This document shows positions 8,238 through 18,397 of a stretch of 64,000 bases of DNA, piece by piece. A program made the translations under genes and the position numbers. This DNA is from DASVUS01 sp036388675. Its GTDB lineage: Bacteria; Armatimonadota; Abditibacteriia; Abditibacteriales; Abditibacteriaceae. Location of the stretch: NCBI GenBank assembly GCA_036388675.1, contig DASVRI010000045.1, positions 130,700-194,699 of the forward strand, in the 5' to 3' direction. Each line of letters begins with the position of its first letter. Within the stretch, counting starts at the first letter, position 1. The notes under the pieces were generated by a model. It saw only the letters and a list, made by a program, of their open reading frames with translations, did no database searches and was not told where the DNA came from.

Positions 8238-11200
8238 CAGCGTCACCCCCACCTAATGCTACGGGGCCATTCGATGCTGTGATGCTTTCGACCATCCCAC
8301 ACAACTCGTCCAACCCACTCGAAATGAAAGTTTGCAGTTTGTCTAATTCGGTGTTACCGCCAAGAAGCTCTAAATTCATTTGCACCCGACTGGAGAGCGC
8401 ATCGAGATAGTTGCTGGCGGCGCTGAAAAAGGCAGAGGAACGCGTGATGGGAGTAGCGAAGTCAGTACGCCCCACAAAGGGCAATCGTGCGATGCCTATT
8501 TTTGCTTCTTCGCTATCCAAGACTGCAAGCGCACGCCAATAGGCGTCGAAGCGTGCGTTTTGAAATTCCAGTAACGGCGCGGCAACGGCGTTCCACTGGG
8601 CGCCGGGTTTCACGCCCTGTGCAGCAGCCGACCCATCTAAGCGTTGAATTGCTTTTACTAAGTCGGAGGCCGATGTCTCTGGCTCGATGTAGGAACTTAC
8701 GCTCTTTCGCCAGTTTTGCAGCCGTATGGTCTCCTCCTCAATGGAGGTTGCCAACTTTTCTTCGACTAACCGGCGCAGCTTCAATATCGGCTTGTAATCA
8801 TCGCGCGCCTTATCGGATTCGGGAATGGGCGCACTTAACTTCCACGTCGAACGCACCCGCTTCAAAGTGGGTGCAAACAGAGCGGTGTCCACCAGTTGCA
8901 ACGCCATCATGCCGCCTTTGGTCAATCCAGCGCGCGATTTCAAAATATCCACTAACTTATCGCCGGTTTGCTTGTAAGCGTTCAGCAATTCCTTCCATGC
9001 CGCGCTACGTCCAGGCTCGTTAGGGACAGATTCTTCGGCCCAGTTAAGAAACAGCGCATCTACTTCGGCTTCATCTTCGGTATGGGAAGGCAGTGGCCTT
9101 CCGTTCAACGCCGCGCCAATAGCTAGCAGTTCCACGACAGCCGGAACAGGGTTCCACTCGCTTTCTTCATTAGGTGCCTGGCGCAATTGGCGCAAGACTT
9201 CGCCGGCTGCCCGGTCAATAAGTTCGGCATAACGCGCCATATGATCGAGGCCATTCTCAAAGTCCCAATGGCCGTAATGAGCAAAGAGCAACACGCCGCG
9301 CAGTGCGAGGGCAGTTCCGATGAAGTCGCCCTCAAATGGCAAATCCACTTGCACCATTGATTGCCCGCGTCGTGTCGGTTGGCGCTCGATGAAAATACTG
9401 GTTTTTTGAAAGGCTTTCGATGCACCCGCATAGTAAGAGCGCACCAGCATTTCGCCATCCCAGTCAATCGCCGAATCAATAGCCGCGAAGAGATGCTCAC
9501 GCAAGTTTTGAGCGAGTGTCGGAGTCAATTTGACTCCATTTACCCAATCGTCTAACTCCTTCAAATCGTGCTGGACGGATGCCGGAACTTCATCCTTTGG
9601 CGCAGGCGTAGGTATTTCAGGAGAAGACGACTTAACGTCCTCCTTCTTTGTGTCGGGAGGTGCCGGAAGCGGCGGTGACGGCGTTTTTGAAAGCGGAATC
9701 TTGAAAGCTTCAATGATGACGGCGGGGTCGCCGGGCCACTGACTGGAGTCGCCCCACAAATCCTGGAATTTGTAAACCCGGTCGAACTGACCAGAAGGCA
9801 CCGAAGCGCGAAGCTGCTCTTGAAGCTTGGCGTCCATCTGGCCGCGCCCAAAGCGGGAATGTGTTGCCGGGTCGGGAAAGGCACCCTCACCAAGTTCTGT
9901 GGCCGCATCTTCTAAGGTGCGCCTGAGCACGTCTTTAATAAGAGCGCGCGGGTTGAAATGTTCGTACTCCCCTTGCGCGATGCGGTCATACATCCGCTTC
10001 AAGGCATTCGGTGTGAAAGGATAAAGGCCAAGCGGGAATTCTACTTTTTTGTTTGTGACAGCCGAAAAACCGCTATGGCAGCGTTCACGGTAGGGGCAGG
10101 GCGCACAGCCACTGGGCAATAAGGGCGCAGTCGTGCCGCTTTGAGTACTCGCAAGTGTTTCCTGATGCCACTGCGCCAAACGGTCTTGGTCGAGATAAAG
10201 CCGCACCGCATTGAGATACCGGGAAGCGAAACGCGCTACTTCATCGGCAGAGATTTGGCCGCCATCACGCGGCACATCGAGACTCACCGCCAACTCCACG
10301 CGGTCGCGCACATTTTCGGGCAAGCCACCATAATAGCCCGTCGTGACTGCGATAGCCGCGCGCAACCCGCACAACGGCGGCTCCTGATTGGGCCTTACCA
10401 GAAGGGCTTCAAGCAGCGAATTGTCAATGCCCTGCAAGTTCGACAGGTCTTCGATGAGCAACACAAGTTCTTTTTTCTGCTCATATAAAATGGCTCGCAC
10501 ATCGCCCAGCAGCGAAGTCAAATCTTCGCTGCCAATGTCCAGCATTCGGCCGAAAACCCAATCGAGGTTGGTATTAATCCATTTTACTGCTTGCTCGCGC
10601 AAATCCGCGCGCTGCAACAGATCGCCATAGATGTCGCGCGCATCCAGGGTGAGGCTACTAGGATTGATTTTCCATTCGTGAACCGCGATGTCACGAGAAG
10701 AGAATTCGCGCCTTGACTCCATCGCTTTCAGTCGGCTGTCACCGATGGCGTGGTTCACCAAATCGTCAATGATGCCGCCTTCTGGCAGCAAGTGACGGCG
10801 AAAGGTGTTGTCGAGGAAGAGCGCCGGTAAGCACTCGATGAGATATTCTCGTTCCTCTCGCTCGTCGCGGTCTTCAGGCAAATTCTTCGCGTGCGGCCCT
10901 TCGGAGCCAATCGCCACGCAAAGATAATTCAAAAATAACTCGCGATTGCCCGCCGGTGTGGTGAGCTTGTCCGTTGCGCGCTGCAACCGCTGGCGGTAGC
11001 GGTCGAACTGGTCGCCTTCAAGCCCATGCAGAATTTGCTCAATGACACGCTTGAGGTTGTTGCCATGACGTGGAATGAGAACGATGTGTCGGTCGGGAGT
11101 GCGCGGTATGTTGAGCCATAGCCACCGCACCAAATGTGATTTACCCGACCCGGTATAACCCAGCACAGCCGAAAGAAGGTAATTGCCGCCTTGGGTGAGG

Positions 11201-11394
11201 AAGGCATCTCGAAACTGCTCCTGCGTCAAGGCGGCGCCAGCTCTGCCGGCTAAGGCTCCGCTGCGCTCGACACGTTGGACGAGCATGGGGTCGTGCGTCG
11301 CCAGAAAGACGTGGCTATCCATCTGGAACGCATCCGGGTTCATCACCAACGGCAGCAGTTCATTTTCCCAGCAAACGTAACCTGAAAAGCTCAT
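8227..11394 (-). CDS. dpdH: DpdH, P-loop ATPase with cysteine cluster
   Basis: A 1055-aa protein. The N-terminal ATPase has a Walker A motif GYTGSGKS (79-86) and a Walker B-like strand LVLLIEDLS near residue 310. A compact cysteine motif, CAPCPYRERC (near residues 426-437), suggests a bound metal or Fe-S cluster. A Pro/Lys-rich linker (TPSPPLPAPPDTKK region, about 585-625) separates this part from a long helical C-terminal half. It lies 14 bp after dpdG and overlaps dpdI. In the Dpd set, DpdH is one of the NTP-driven proteins needed for restriction rather than for base synthesis. The ATPase is clear; the family name rests on size, architecture and order. Confidence 0.85.
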   Translation of the reverse strand: MSFSGYVCWENELLPLVMNPDAFQMDSHVFLATHDPMLVQRVERSGALAGRAGAALTQEQFRDAFLTQGGNYLLSAVLGYTGSGKSHLVRWLWLNIPRTPDRHIVLIPRHGNNLKRVIEQILHGLEGDQFDRYRQRLQRATDKLTTPAGNRELFLNYLCVAIGSEGPHAKNLPEDRDEREEREYLIECLPALFLDNTFRRHLLPEGGIIDDLVNHAIGDSRLKAMESRREFSSRDIAVHEWKINPSSLTLDARDIYGDLLQRADLREQAVKWINTNLDWVFGRMLDIGSEDLTSLLGDVRAILYEQKKELVLLIEDLSNLQGIDNSLLEALLVRPNQEPPLCGLRAAIAVTTGYYGGLPENVRDRVELAVSLDVPRDGGQISADEVARFASRYLNAVRLYLDQDRLAQWHQETLASTQSGTTAPLLPSGCAPCPYRERCHSGFSAVTNKKVEFPLGLYPFTPNALKRMYDRIAQGEYEHFNPRALIKDVLRRTLEDAATELGEGAFPDPATHSRFGRGQMDAKLQEQLRASVPSGQFDRVYKFQDLWGDSSQWPGDPAVIIEAFKIPLSKTPSPPLPAPPDTKKEDVKSSSPEIPTPAPKDEVPASVQHDLKELDDWVNGVKLTPTLAQNLREHLFAAIDSAIDWDGEMLVRSYYAGASKAFQKTSIFIERQPTRRGQSMVQVDLPFEGDFIGTALALRGVLLFAHYGHWDFENGLDHMARYAELIDRAAGEVLRQLRQAPNEESEWNPVPAVVELLAIGAALNGRPLPSHTEDEAEVDALFLNWAEESVPNEPGRSAAWKELLNAYKQTGDKLVDILKSRAGLTKGGMMALQLVDTALFAPTLKRVRSTWKLSAPIPESDKARDDYKPILKLRRLVEEKLATSIEEETIRLQNWRKSVSSYIEPETSASDLVKAIQRLDGSAAAQGVKPGAQWNAVAAPLLEFQNARFDAYWRALAVLDSEEAKIGIARLPFVGRTDFATPITRSSAFFSAASNYLDALSSRVQMNLELLGGNTELDKLQTFISSGLDELCGMVESITASNGPVALGGGDADES

Positions 11395-11408
11395 AATTTC
11401 TGCTTCTT

Positions 11409-12308
11409 TTAGCCCTTCTTACGGCCTCGGATTTTGCCGGGCCGCTTCCACACAATATGCGTATAACGCTCTGCCGGGCTTGTCATCAATCGGCCCGGCG
11501 CATCGGCTCGGCGCTCCAAATCCACAACGCCACGATAGCGCAAGCGTAACAAAGCCAGCGCTATTGATGATGGTAAATACTCTTCTTCACGAGTCTTCAA
11601 ATGATGCTTGATTTCTCCGTAGAAAGCGCCGCCCTCGAATACAGGACACTTTTGCGCCAGACTTTCCAGAAACCCAGGCAAACTCATCTCCGCTGCCTCG
11701 CCAAATAGCGTAGGCAATGAAGTAAAGATGTAACTGGTCGGGTCGGGCAACAATCGCTCAGACTTATCAGCCATCGTGCTGCACTGCCAGGCGAAACCCA
11801 AATACACTGCCCAGTAACCAAAGTTGTCGAGTTGCTCTTTGTTCGTCAATCCAAACCAAGTGCTTCCAACTTGAATATCTAATTCTCTACTCAAGGCGTC
11901 CCGCTTGTCACGCATCTCACGGCCACCGCTCAATGTGGTGCTGTCTTGTGCCAAGAACCACGCCAGTAACCGGCACAAGTCATGATTACGGTCGTTATCC
12001 GGCGTGAGCAACAAGCTCCCGAGCAGTTCGCGCATTGTCTCCGCTGAAACTTGGGTGCGCTTCAATGTTTCGGATGCAGCAGGCGATAGCGCCAACTTGT
12101 CGCCGCTCTCGCCCGTTATTTCCAGGAGGCTCATGCTAAGACATTCGCCAATAACTTCCTTAATCATGTTGCCCTTGCCGCCCAAGCGCGGCGGTGACAA
12201 CATGGCTTCGACTTTGGCGCGCTCTTCGCCGTTGGCTCGAATCGCTAAGTAACGCCCGACGCCAGTCACGCGCGAGGGAACGGCTTCCACAGTTCGTAAA
12301 ACACTCAT
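11409..12308 (-). CDS. dpdG: DpdG
   Basis: A 299-aa soluble protein with a short basic tail (KRPGKIRGRKKG). There is no catalytic motif. The central part is helical, and the region around residues 225-270 could be a winged-helix or other small DNA-binding fold (ALALLRLRYRGVVDL). It is embedded in the operon with 13- and 14-bp gaps on either side, between the RecQ-like helicase and the DpdH ATPase, which is the position and size of DpdG. No activity is established for the family. The name relies on synteny. Confidence 0.75.
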   Translation of the reverse strand: MSVLRTVEAVPSRVTGVGRYLAIRANGEERAKVEAMLSPPRLGGKGNMIKEVIGECLSMSLLEITGESGDKLALSPAASETLKRTQVSAETMRELLGSLLLTPDNDRNHDLCRLLAWFLAQDSTTLSGGREMRDKRDALSRELDIQVGSTWFGLTNKEQLDNFGYWAVYLGFAWQCSTMADKSERLLPDPTSYIFTSLPTLFGEAAEMSLPGFLESLAQKCPVFEGGAFYGEIKHHLKTREEEYLPSSIALALLRLRYRGVVDLERRADAPGRLMTSPAERYTHIVWKRPGKIRGRKKG

Positions 12309-12321
12309 AGCAGTTCAACCC

Positions 12322-14946
12322 TTACTGAGCTTCGCGTTGCGCCCACTCCACATAACGCAAGTGCGGAAATACCGCGACATCCATCAAGCGCCTGTCACGA
12401 TGGTCAGGCGGCGCTGCGTTATCGGGCAGCACTAAAATCAGCGGTTCATAACTGCCGTCGTGGATTGAGTGACGCAGCCACGAATCCAAATGTGATAATG
12501 GCTCACCAATCTGATGAAACAGCAGTGTTGGCACACGCGGCAAATCACGCGAGCGGTAAATCTCTGCCGTAAAAATCGGCTTTGCCTGCAAAGCGGCGGC
12601 TTCCTTATCGCGGAACTCATGCAACATCTCTGGTGGCGCAACGATGCTTGCAATGCCCTGCCCTATCATCCAACGAAGCAACTTGCGAGCGTTCTGTTTT
12701 TGCTCGCGGGCAGAGGCATTCGCTGCCGTAAAAATCGCCAGTAAACTTCGTCCCTTCAAATAGGTCGTCAGGCGTGGCCCGACAGGAAGATAAACCGGCC
12801 AGGGCAACCGCGTAGGCGGCGCTGTGTGCGAGAACGGCGCGGCGTTATGCTGTCGGCACCAGCCGCAACCGCCGCAACTTGGCGCAACGGGCGCTTGCAA
12901 GGCTTTACCAAGATTCTCGATTTGATAAGCGCGCGCCAAGACTCGCGACGCGCAAGTTTTCTGCGCCAAGAGTTCGCGCATCAGCGCCCATTGCCGTCGC
13001 TGCGCTTTTTCCGTGCGTTCGCGCGCCGGTTCGACGACTTCTCCCCAACGCTTTTCGCTGAGATGGTCGTGGTCAAGAATGTGAACCACGCGGGTCGGCG
13101 TGCATTGGTCGCGATTTGTTTCACCCACTTGCGGTGATGAATTCTCCACAACAGGCGGCACTTCATCATCTAACGCCAGCATCCCGGCGCGCGACAGTAA
13201 GGTGAGCGTGCGCGCGTTCCAATCCTCATTGCGCCCGCTCACCATGTCAATGTCTTCGATGCTCAAACCAGGTGAAACGTCCAACCTCACACGAAAACGG
13301 TCGCCGCCCAAAGCAGTCTTGGTTGCGAACATTCTGCTCCACCGCTCCAAACCACGCGACACACTAATGACTGGCTCTAAGTTCATGCTGGCGCCAAGCG
13401 ATAAATCGTCTTTATCATTGCCCTTGTAGGCGTTGTCCGCCTGCGTATAAACCACCAGAGAAATCGAAGCGTTGCCGTCACGCCCACCACGACCTATCTC
13501 TTGATAAAGGCGGTCAACGGTTTCAGGCACACAGGAATGAACGACCGCGCGCACATCGCTTTGGTCGATCCCCAAACCGAATGCCGAAGTCGCCACCACC
13601 ACATCGACTTTCGCCTGTGCCCAGTCCGTGACTATACGCTCGCGCTTATCGGCGGGAGTGTCACCTGTCATGCACGCCAATCGCTTGAATCCAGCGGCCT
13701 TCAAGCGCACTTCCCAATTCGTAGCCGATTCGACTTTTGTGGTGTAGAGAATGAGCGGGCGCGGCAGATGATGAAGAGCTTCCAGCACGCGCGATTCCTG
13801 AAGCGCATGAGCGTCTCGGAGCCACTTGGCGCGGCACGGCACCAGCCACAACGATGGCTCAGGCCGCAATTGCACTGCTGATACCATCTTGGGCGGCTCC
13901 GGCGCCCCAAACAATGTTTCCAATGTGGATAGCGAGGATTCTGTGAGCGTGGCAGAAAGCAGGACGGTGCGCGGCGCGGCGACTCCACACGATTGCGCCT
14001 CACGCAGCAAAGCTCGCCGCAACCCAGCCAGTTCTTGAAAAGCCGAACGAAAGCCGTTGCCCCACTGTTCGACTATATGCGCCTCGTCCACCACCAAAGC
14101 CCGCAAAGCGCCGCGCCGCAGGGCCGCATAAATCGCGGGCCGTAAACTGCCCATCACGCTTTCCGGTGAGGTGAAAACAATACGCTGCGTCCCAGCAGCA
14201 ATGCGACCCCACAGTTCGCGTCTTTTCGCTTCATTCATGCCGCCAAAATACGCTGTCGGTGATGGCACGATGTCTTTGAGAGCGCGTTCCTGGTCAAGGC
14301 ACAGAGCCGTTGTTGGCACGACTACGACAGTCAACCCACCATCATCTTCTCCTAAGAACGGCATCTTTCCCAAAATATGCGCGCAGAGGCTTTTGCCCGA
14401 ACCGGTTGGCAAATTCACAATCAGCGTGGCACCCGGCGACATCGTCAGGACGGCTCGCACTGCTTGCTTTTGTCCGGCACAACGATAGGTGTTATGGCCC
14501 AGGACGGTTAAGAACGGGTCGCCTTCAACAGCTTCTAAGTTGCGGCGCGGCGCTTCGGCGAACGCTGCCACTTCGGGTGAAAGGGATTCGACAGATTCCT
14601 CCTCTCTCCAGGACGGCGACCATCGCCGCGCCGTGAGAGTCAATTTTCCGAAGCTGCTGGATGCTTGCATACCGAACTTTCCCCACTCGGCGACGGGCAG
14701 CCAACGCTCGCTGGCTGGCACGCTGAGCGTTTGAGCATGGCCGCCTTGCCGCTCCGCTTCGTGGCGCAATACATGGCGTAAGAGAACTGCTAAGTCGTAA
14801 GGCGAAGAAGCCGAACTGGAAAGTGCCGAGGTCAGACGCCCATAACACGGCACGGCAAAGGAGGCCGCATCGGGCAAGTGTCCCGCTGCCAACACTTCAC
14901 GCAAGCGTTGAAAATCGTCTCGCAGTTCGTTACCTTCCAGCAGCAT
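12322..14946 (-). CDS. dpdF: DpdF, RecQ-like DEAH helicase
   Basis: An 874-aa superfamily 2 helicase. TGSGKS is at 181-186 and DEAH at 287-290, followed by LLSATLTESS (motif III) and, in the second RecA lobe, ATSAFGLGIDQSDV and QEIGRGGRDG (motifs V and VI in RecQ style). A short cysteine-rich knot, CGGCGWC, follows the helicase core and is probably a structural zinc site, as in RecQ. About 140 N-terminal residues come before the core. The start ATG at 14946 lies 9 bp after the dpdE stop. It is expected to unwind or translocate on DNA during restriction of DNA lacking the 7-deazaguanine mark. Confidence 0.87.
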   Translation of the reverse strand: MLLEGNELRDDFQRLREVLAAGHLPDAASFAVPCYGRLTSALSSSASSPYDLAVLLRHVLRHEAERQGGHAQTLSVPASERWLPVAEWGKFGMQASSSFGKLTLTARRWSPSWREEESVESLSPEVAAFAEAPRRNLEAVEGDPFLTVLGHNTYRCAGQKQAVRAVLTMSPGATLIVNLPTGSGKSLCAHILGKMPFLGEDDGGLTVVVVPTTALCLDQERALKDIVPSPTAYFGGMNEAKRRELWGRIAAGTQRIVFTSPESVMGSLRPAIYAALRRGALRALVVDEAHIVEQWGNGFRSAFQELAGLRRALLREAQSCGVAAPRTVLLSATLTESSLSTLETLFGAPEPPKMVSAVQLRPEPSLWLVPCRAKWLRDAHALQESRVLEALHHLPRPLILYTTKVESATNWEVRLKAAGFKRLACMTGDTPADKRERIVTDWAQAKVDVVVATSAFGLGIDQSDVRAVVHSCVPETVDRLYQEIGRGGRDGNASISLVVYTQADNAYKGNDKDDLSLGASMNLEPVISVSRGLERWSRMFATKTALGGDRFRVRLDVSPGLSIEDIDMVSGRNEDWNARTLTLLSRAGMLALDDEVPPVVENSSPQVGETNRDQCTPTRVVHILDHDHLSEKRWGEVVEPARERTEKAQRRQWALMRELLAQKTCASRVLARAYQIENLGKALQAPVAPSCGGCGWCRQHNAAPFSHTAPPTRLPWPVYLPVGPRLTTYLKGRSLLAIFTAANASAREQKQNARKLLRWMIGQGIASIVAPPEMLHEFRDKEAAALQAKPIFTAEIYRSRDLPRVPTLLFHQIGEPLSHLDSWLRHSIHDGSYEPLILVLPDNAAPPDHRDRRLMDVAVFPHLRYVEWAQREAQ

Positions 14947-14955
14947 CGCTTCTAC

Positions 14956-17900
14956 CTACTCCCTTCCCGCGAACGGGTTGCGGTTCGACAGAACAGTGAA
15001 ACCGACAGAATCGAGCGTCAGGCGCGGCTTCAGGATGCCGGCGATGACCGCCTCAAATTGCGCCCGCTCACGTTGCAAAGCCGCTTCGACTAAATCTCCG
15101 CCCCGCACAAATTGCGCGCGACATAGCAACGCACGCTGCGCGCCTTCGAGGTGTCGCTCCATATCATGGCGCGCTTTGGTCGCCCCATCACGACTAAGTT
15201 GCAAAAGCCCCGGCGCGTTGCGGATGAGTTTTTCCGATTTATTGCGTGTCGCTCGGCACAGCGACGGCCACCGGTCGGGCGAGAGTACGGCATCCAGTGC
15301 CCACAAACGTTCAGCATCAAGATTATAGTCGCGGCCATGTACTGAGGCTTTTTCGTAAGGCCGCTTGAGAAGAGGCCCTGCCTCGTCTTTATCGGTGACG
15401 ATGTGAGAATCGCTGTCTAAGCGGAGCGGCACGCGGCGCGGTGGAAACCAAGCGTCGGCGCGGCGCAGCAAGGCGCGTTCGGCTTCAGCCAGAGCGCCCG
15501 CCGTTAAGCCCTGCTCTTCCAAAAGCGCGCGCAACGAGCGTGCATCCGTCTCGATGATATAATCGAAGCGGAAGAAGAAACCTTCGTCCGGTGAAGTCCA
15601 GTCGGGAGTCGCGCGCCAAATGGCGTAGGCTTTGCCCCGGTCGTCCCAGCGCAACAAACGATGCAGTAAATCCACCATCGGCGCGCCCAAGCGCAAAAGT
15701 TGCTTGGGTGGCTCGGCACAAGCCAGCGAGCGCGCAAAAGTACTGCGCCCGCCAATCGCTGTCGCGGCGTTCTGCGCTGTGATGAGCTTTTCCGCCCATT
15801 CAAGCGGCACCAAAGTACTTTCGGTCGAACTGTAGCGTACGACACCAGCCTCGGCGTGACGGCGGAAATGCAGCGCCTCCACAACCCAATCTTCAAACGC
15901 TTCGCGGAAAACGAGCGCCTGGGCATCACACTTTTGCAAGGCCGGAAAGAAGTCGGCGTCGTTACGCTCGAAGGCTTCGATCTGGTCGAGAGCCGCTTGT
16001 TCTCGCACGCTTTGCCGTTCGCTTTCGATTTCGGCTTTCAGCGTTTCGAGCAGCGCACGTAAGCCGGGCGCGCCTTCCAGCAGCGCCGCGCGCTTGATAG
16101 CCGGCATTTTGGCATCCACATAGAACTGCAAATCGGCGACGGACTGGTTCCACAAATCAAAGCCATCACGCAAAAGGGCAAACCACGCTTCGTGCAATGA
16201 CGGCTCGCCCTCATTCGAGCCGTCGTAACCCACGAAAACGCGCGAACGAACGGCTTCGGCATGGCCAATGCGGTCGAGCCGCCCGATACGCTGCTCCAAA
16301 CGGTTCGGCTCCCACGGCAAATCGAAATGTACAATCAAATCGGCGAACTGGAAGTTCAAACCCTCTTCGCCGCTGCGGTCGCACACCAGTGTTTGCGCCC
16401 CTTCAGTGGAGCCAAACGCCAACAAATTAACATCGGCACCGGCATCGCCTTGAACGTGGGCGCGCACTATGCCGACACCCGGCCAACCGGCGATCCGCAA
16501 AGCGATTTGCCGTGCAGCTTCGGAATGTGAAGTGAACACCACGACCTTCTGAGGACGGTTTCGCTGGACCTGCCGGAGTACTCCGGCAAGCGTTTCGATA
16601 GCGTCTTCATAGCCGGTGCCCTCGCAAACGTGCAGCAGAGATTGCAGGTAGGCTTCTTCGTCGCGGAAAAGTGGAGCGGCGCGCAGGGTCTGCGCCACTG
16701 CCGCACCCAAGCACTTCTCTTCCGCACGGCACTCCTGTTCGTCTATTTTTGTGGCGTGGAGACGGCACCGCACCGCCGCCGCCAGCAAATCGAGCCAAGT
16801 TGCGGAGAGTTGTGCTAACACGGCACACACCTCGGCCAAAAGCGGCGTTTGGATGTCGCGCCCGGCTTCGTCCATTGTCCATAACGCAGCGGCGGCGGCT
16901 TCGCGCCAATTGGTGAAGGCGCGATATGCCGCTTCCTGACGAGCATCGAAGTCATATTCGGCGACCAGGCGCGGGCCGTCTTCCTGCGCGCGGGGTGCAA
17001 GTACTTCGACGGGCAGTTCCGCACTGGAGCGCGCCGTCCGTAGCATCCGGCGATGAATGCGATAGGTTTCACAAATCCGCAAACGCAAAGCGCCCACTAA
17101 TTCATCCACGCGCTCTTGCGGCCATTCGTCGGCATCGCGACAGGCTTCAAGTTCATCGGCACCAGCAACAATCGTGGCATCGTCGGGAAACAGTTCGCGT
17201 AAGCGTTCGATGGCGTGCCTTGCAGGATAGCGCCGCAGACCGGGATTAAACGAAAGCAGAAACTGTCCGATAGGCTGCCGGTCGGCGACCAAGCGATGAA
17301 AAGCGCCGAGTTCGTCCAGACGATAACTGGCCGGCTCCAACAAGTGCAGCATCGCTAAAAAGTCTTCTTCGTGATTGAGCGCGGGAGTCGCCGACAGCAA
17401 CAAAACACGCGGCGCCCGATGCGCCAGCGACAGGCATCGCTCCCACAAAGCCGGTTGCATACGGCGCGCGGCGGCGATGTGATGCGCTTCGTCCATCACG
17501 ACCAAGCCAAAATCGGCATCATCCGCGTGGTCAACGACCTCCTCAGTCGTGACCAACTGCAAGCGCCGCCCATCCACCTTGAGGCACAATTTCTCTTCGA
17601 GTTCGCGCTGCCACTGCGCTCTCAAGGCCGGCGGCACTACAACTAAGATAGATGTTTTCGGCTCATCCAGGCGTAGTTGGCGAATGATAACGCCGGCTTC
17701 GATGGTTTTACCCAAGCCCACTTCATCGGCCAATAGGTAGCGTTGCACCGGGTCTTCGAGAACGCGACGCACGATTTGAGCTTGATGCGGTAGAAGCAAC
17801 ACGCGCGCAGAAAGCAGCCCCGTTAAGCCGTGAGCCGCCGCGCGTTGGGCAATCAGCGTGGCAAAGAAGGACGCTCGCCGTTCGTAGAAAAAGGGCGTTT

Positions 17901-18318
17901 CCTGGACACGATGAATCAGAGTCTCCATCGGGTCGGCGGGTGAAGCGTAACAGCGGGCGTAAACCCGCTCTTCGGGGACGTAACAGGCACCGCCACCGCC
18001 AATGTGAACCTCGCACATCACGCCCGTCTGCTCTTCCCCACTGTGAAAGGCGCCCCGAACGCGCCCCATGCGCCAGTTGGTGCCATCGGCATCACTGACG
18101 TAGCATCGCGTTTGCGGAGACACGCCGATGCGCGACACTTCGTCAAGGGGAAATTCCTGGAGAAACGGCTTCTCACAGTGACGCGCGACCGAGACAAACC
18201 ATTCGACGATCGCACTGCCCTTCCCCACACTCACCAGTTTGCCGGTTCCAAGCGCGCTGCTCTTGACCGTCACGAAGCAACCGGGAATCAATGGAAGGGC
18301 AAACTTAGAAGTGAGCAT
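14956..18318 (-). CDS. dpdE: DpdE, SNF2/RapA-like helicase
   Basis: A 1120-aa Swi2/Snf2-type ATPase. The N-terminal ~120 residues look like small beta-barrel modules, as in RapA. Motif I is DEVGLGKT (198-205), motif II is DEAH (276-279), and motif III is LLSATPALNH. The second lobe has VVVFTSHSEAARQ, GEEGLNFQFAD and QRIGRLDRIGHA (motifs IV-VI). It is the first Dpd protein after the preQ0 genes, separated from queE by 79 bp. SNF2 proteins translocate on duplex DNA, fitting a scanning or remodelling step in restriction. The helicase class is certain; the DpdE name follows from class and order. Confidence 0.88.
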   Translation of the reverse strand: MLTSKFALPLIPGCFVTVKSSALGTGKLVSVGKGSAIVEWFVSVARHCEKPFLQEFPLDEVSRIGVSPQTRCYVSDADGTNWRMGRVRGAFHSGEEQTGVMCEVHIGGGGACYVPEERVYARCYASPADPMETLIHRVQETPFFYERRASFFATLIAQRAAAHGLTGLLSARVLLLPHQAQIVRRVLEDPVQRYLLADEVGLGKTIEAGVIIRQLRLDEPKTSILVVVPPALRAQWQRELEEKLCLKVDGRRLQLVTTEEVVDHADDADFGLVVMDEAHHIAAARRMQPALWERCLSLAHRAPRVLLLSATPALNHEEDFLAMLHLLEPASYRLDELGAFHRLVADRQPIGQFLLSFNPGLRRYPARHAIERLRELFPDDATIVAGADELEACRDADEWPQERVDELVGALRLRICETYRIHRRMLRTARSSAELPVEVLAPRAQEDGPRLVAEYDFDARQEAAYRAFTNWREAAAAALWTMDEAGRDIQTPLLAEVCAVLAQLSATWLDLLAAAVRCRLHATKIDEQECRAEEKCLGAAVAQTLRAAPLFRDEEAYLQSLLHVCEGTGYEDAIETLAGVLRQVQRNRPQKVVVFTSHSEAARQIALRIAGWPGVGIVRAHVQGDAGADVNLLAFGSTEGAQTLVCDRSGEEGLNFQFADLIVHFDLPWEPNRLEQRIGRLDRIGHAEAVRSRVFVGYDGSNEGEPSLHEAWFALLRDGFDLWNQSVADLQFYVDAKMPAIKRAALLEGAPGLRALLETLKAEIESERQSVREQAALDQIEAFERNDADFFPALQKCDAQALVFREAFEDWVVEALHFRRHAEAGVVRYSSTESTLVPLEWAEKLITAQNAATAIGGRSTFARSLACAEPPKQLLRLGAPMVDLLHRLLRWDDRGKAYAIWRATPDWTSPDEGFFFRFDYIIETDARSLRALLEEQGLTAGALAEAERALLRRADAWFPPRRVPLRLDSDSHIVTDKDEAGPLLKRPYEKASVHGRDYNLDAERLWALDAVLSPDRWPSLCRATRNKSEKLIRNAPGLLQLSRDGATKARHDMERHLEGAQRALLCRAQFVRGGDLVEAALQRERAQFEAVIAGILKPRLTLDSVGFTVLSNRNPFAGRE

Positions 18319-18397
18319 AAAAAGGCCAATCTCGGAATCAATTTTAAACGCGCCTTGAAATACATAAGGTGAGCCTTTTCACAAAAAACTAAATGGC

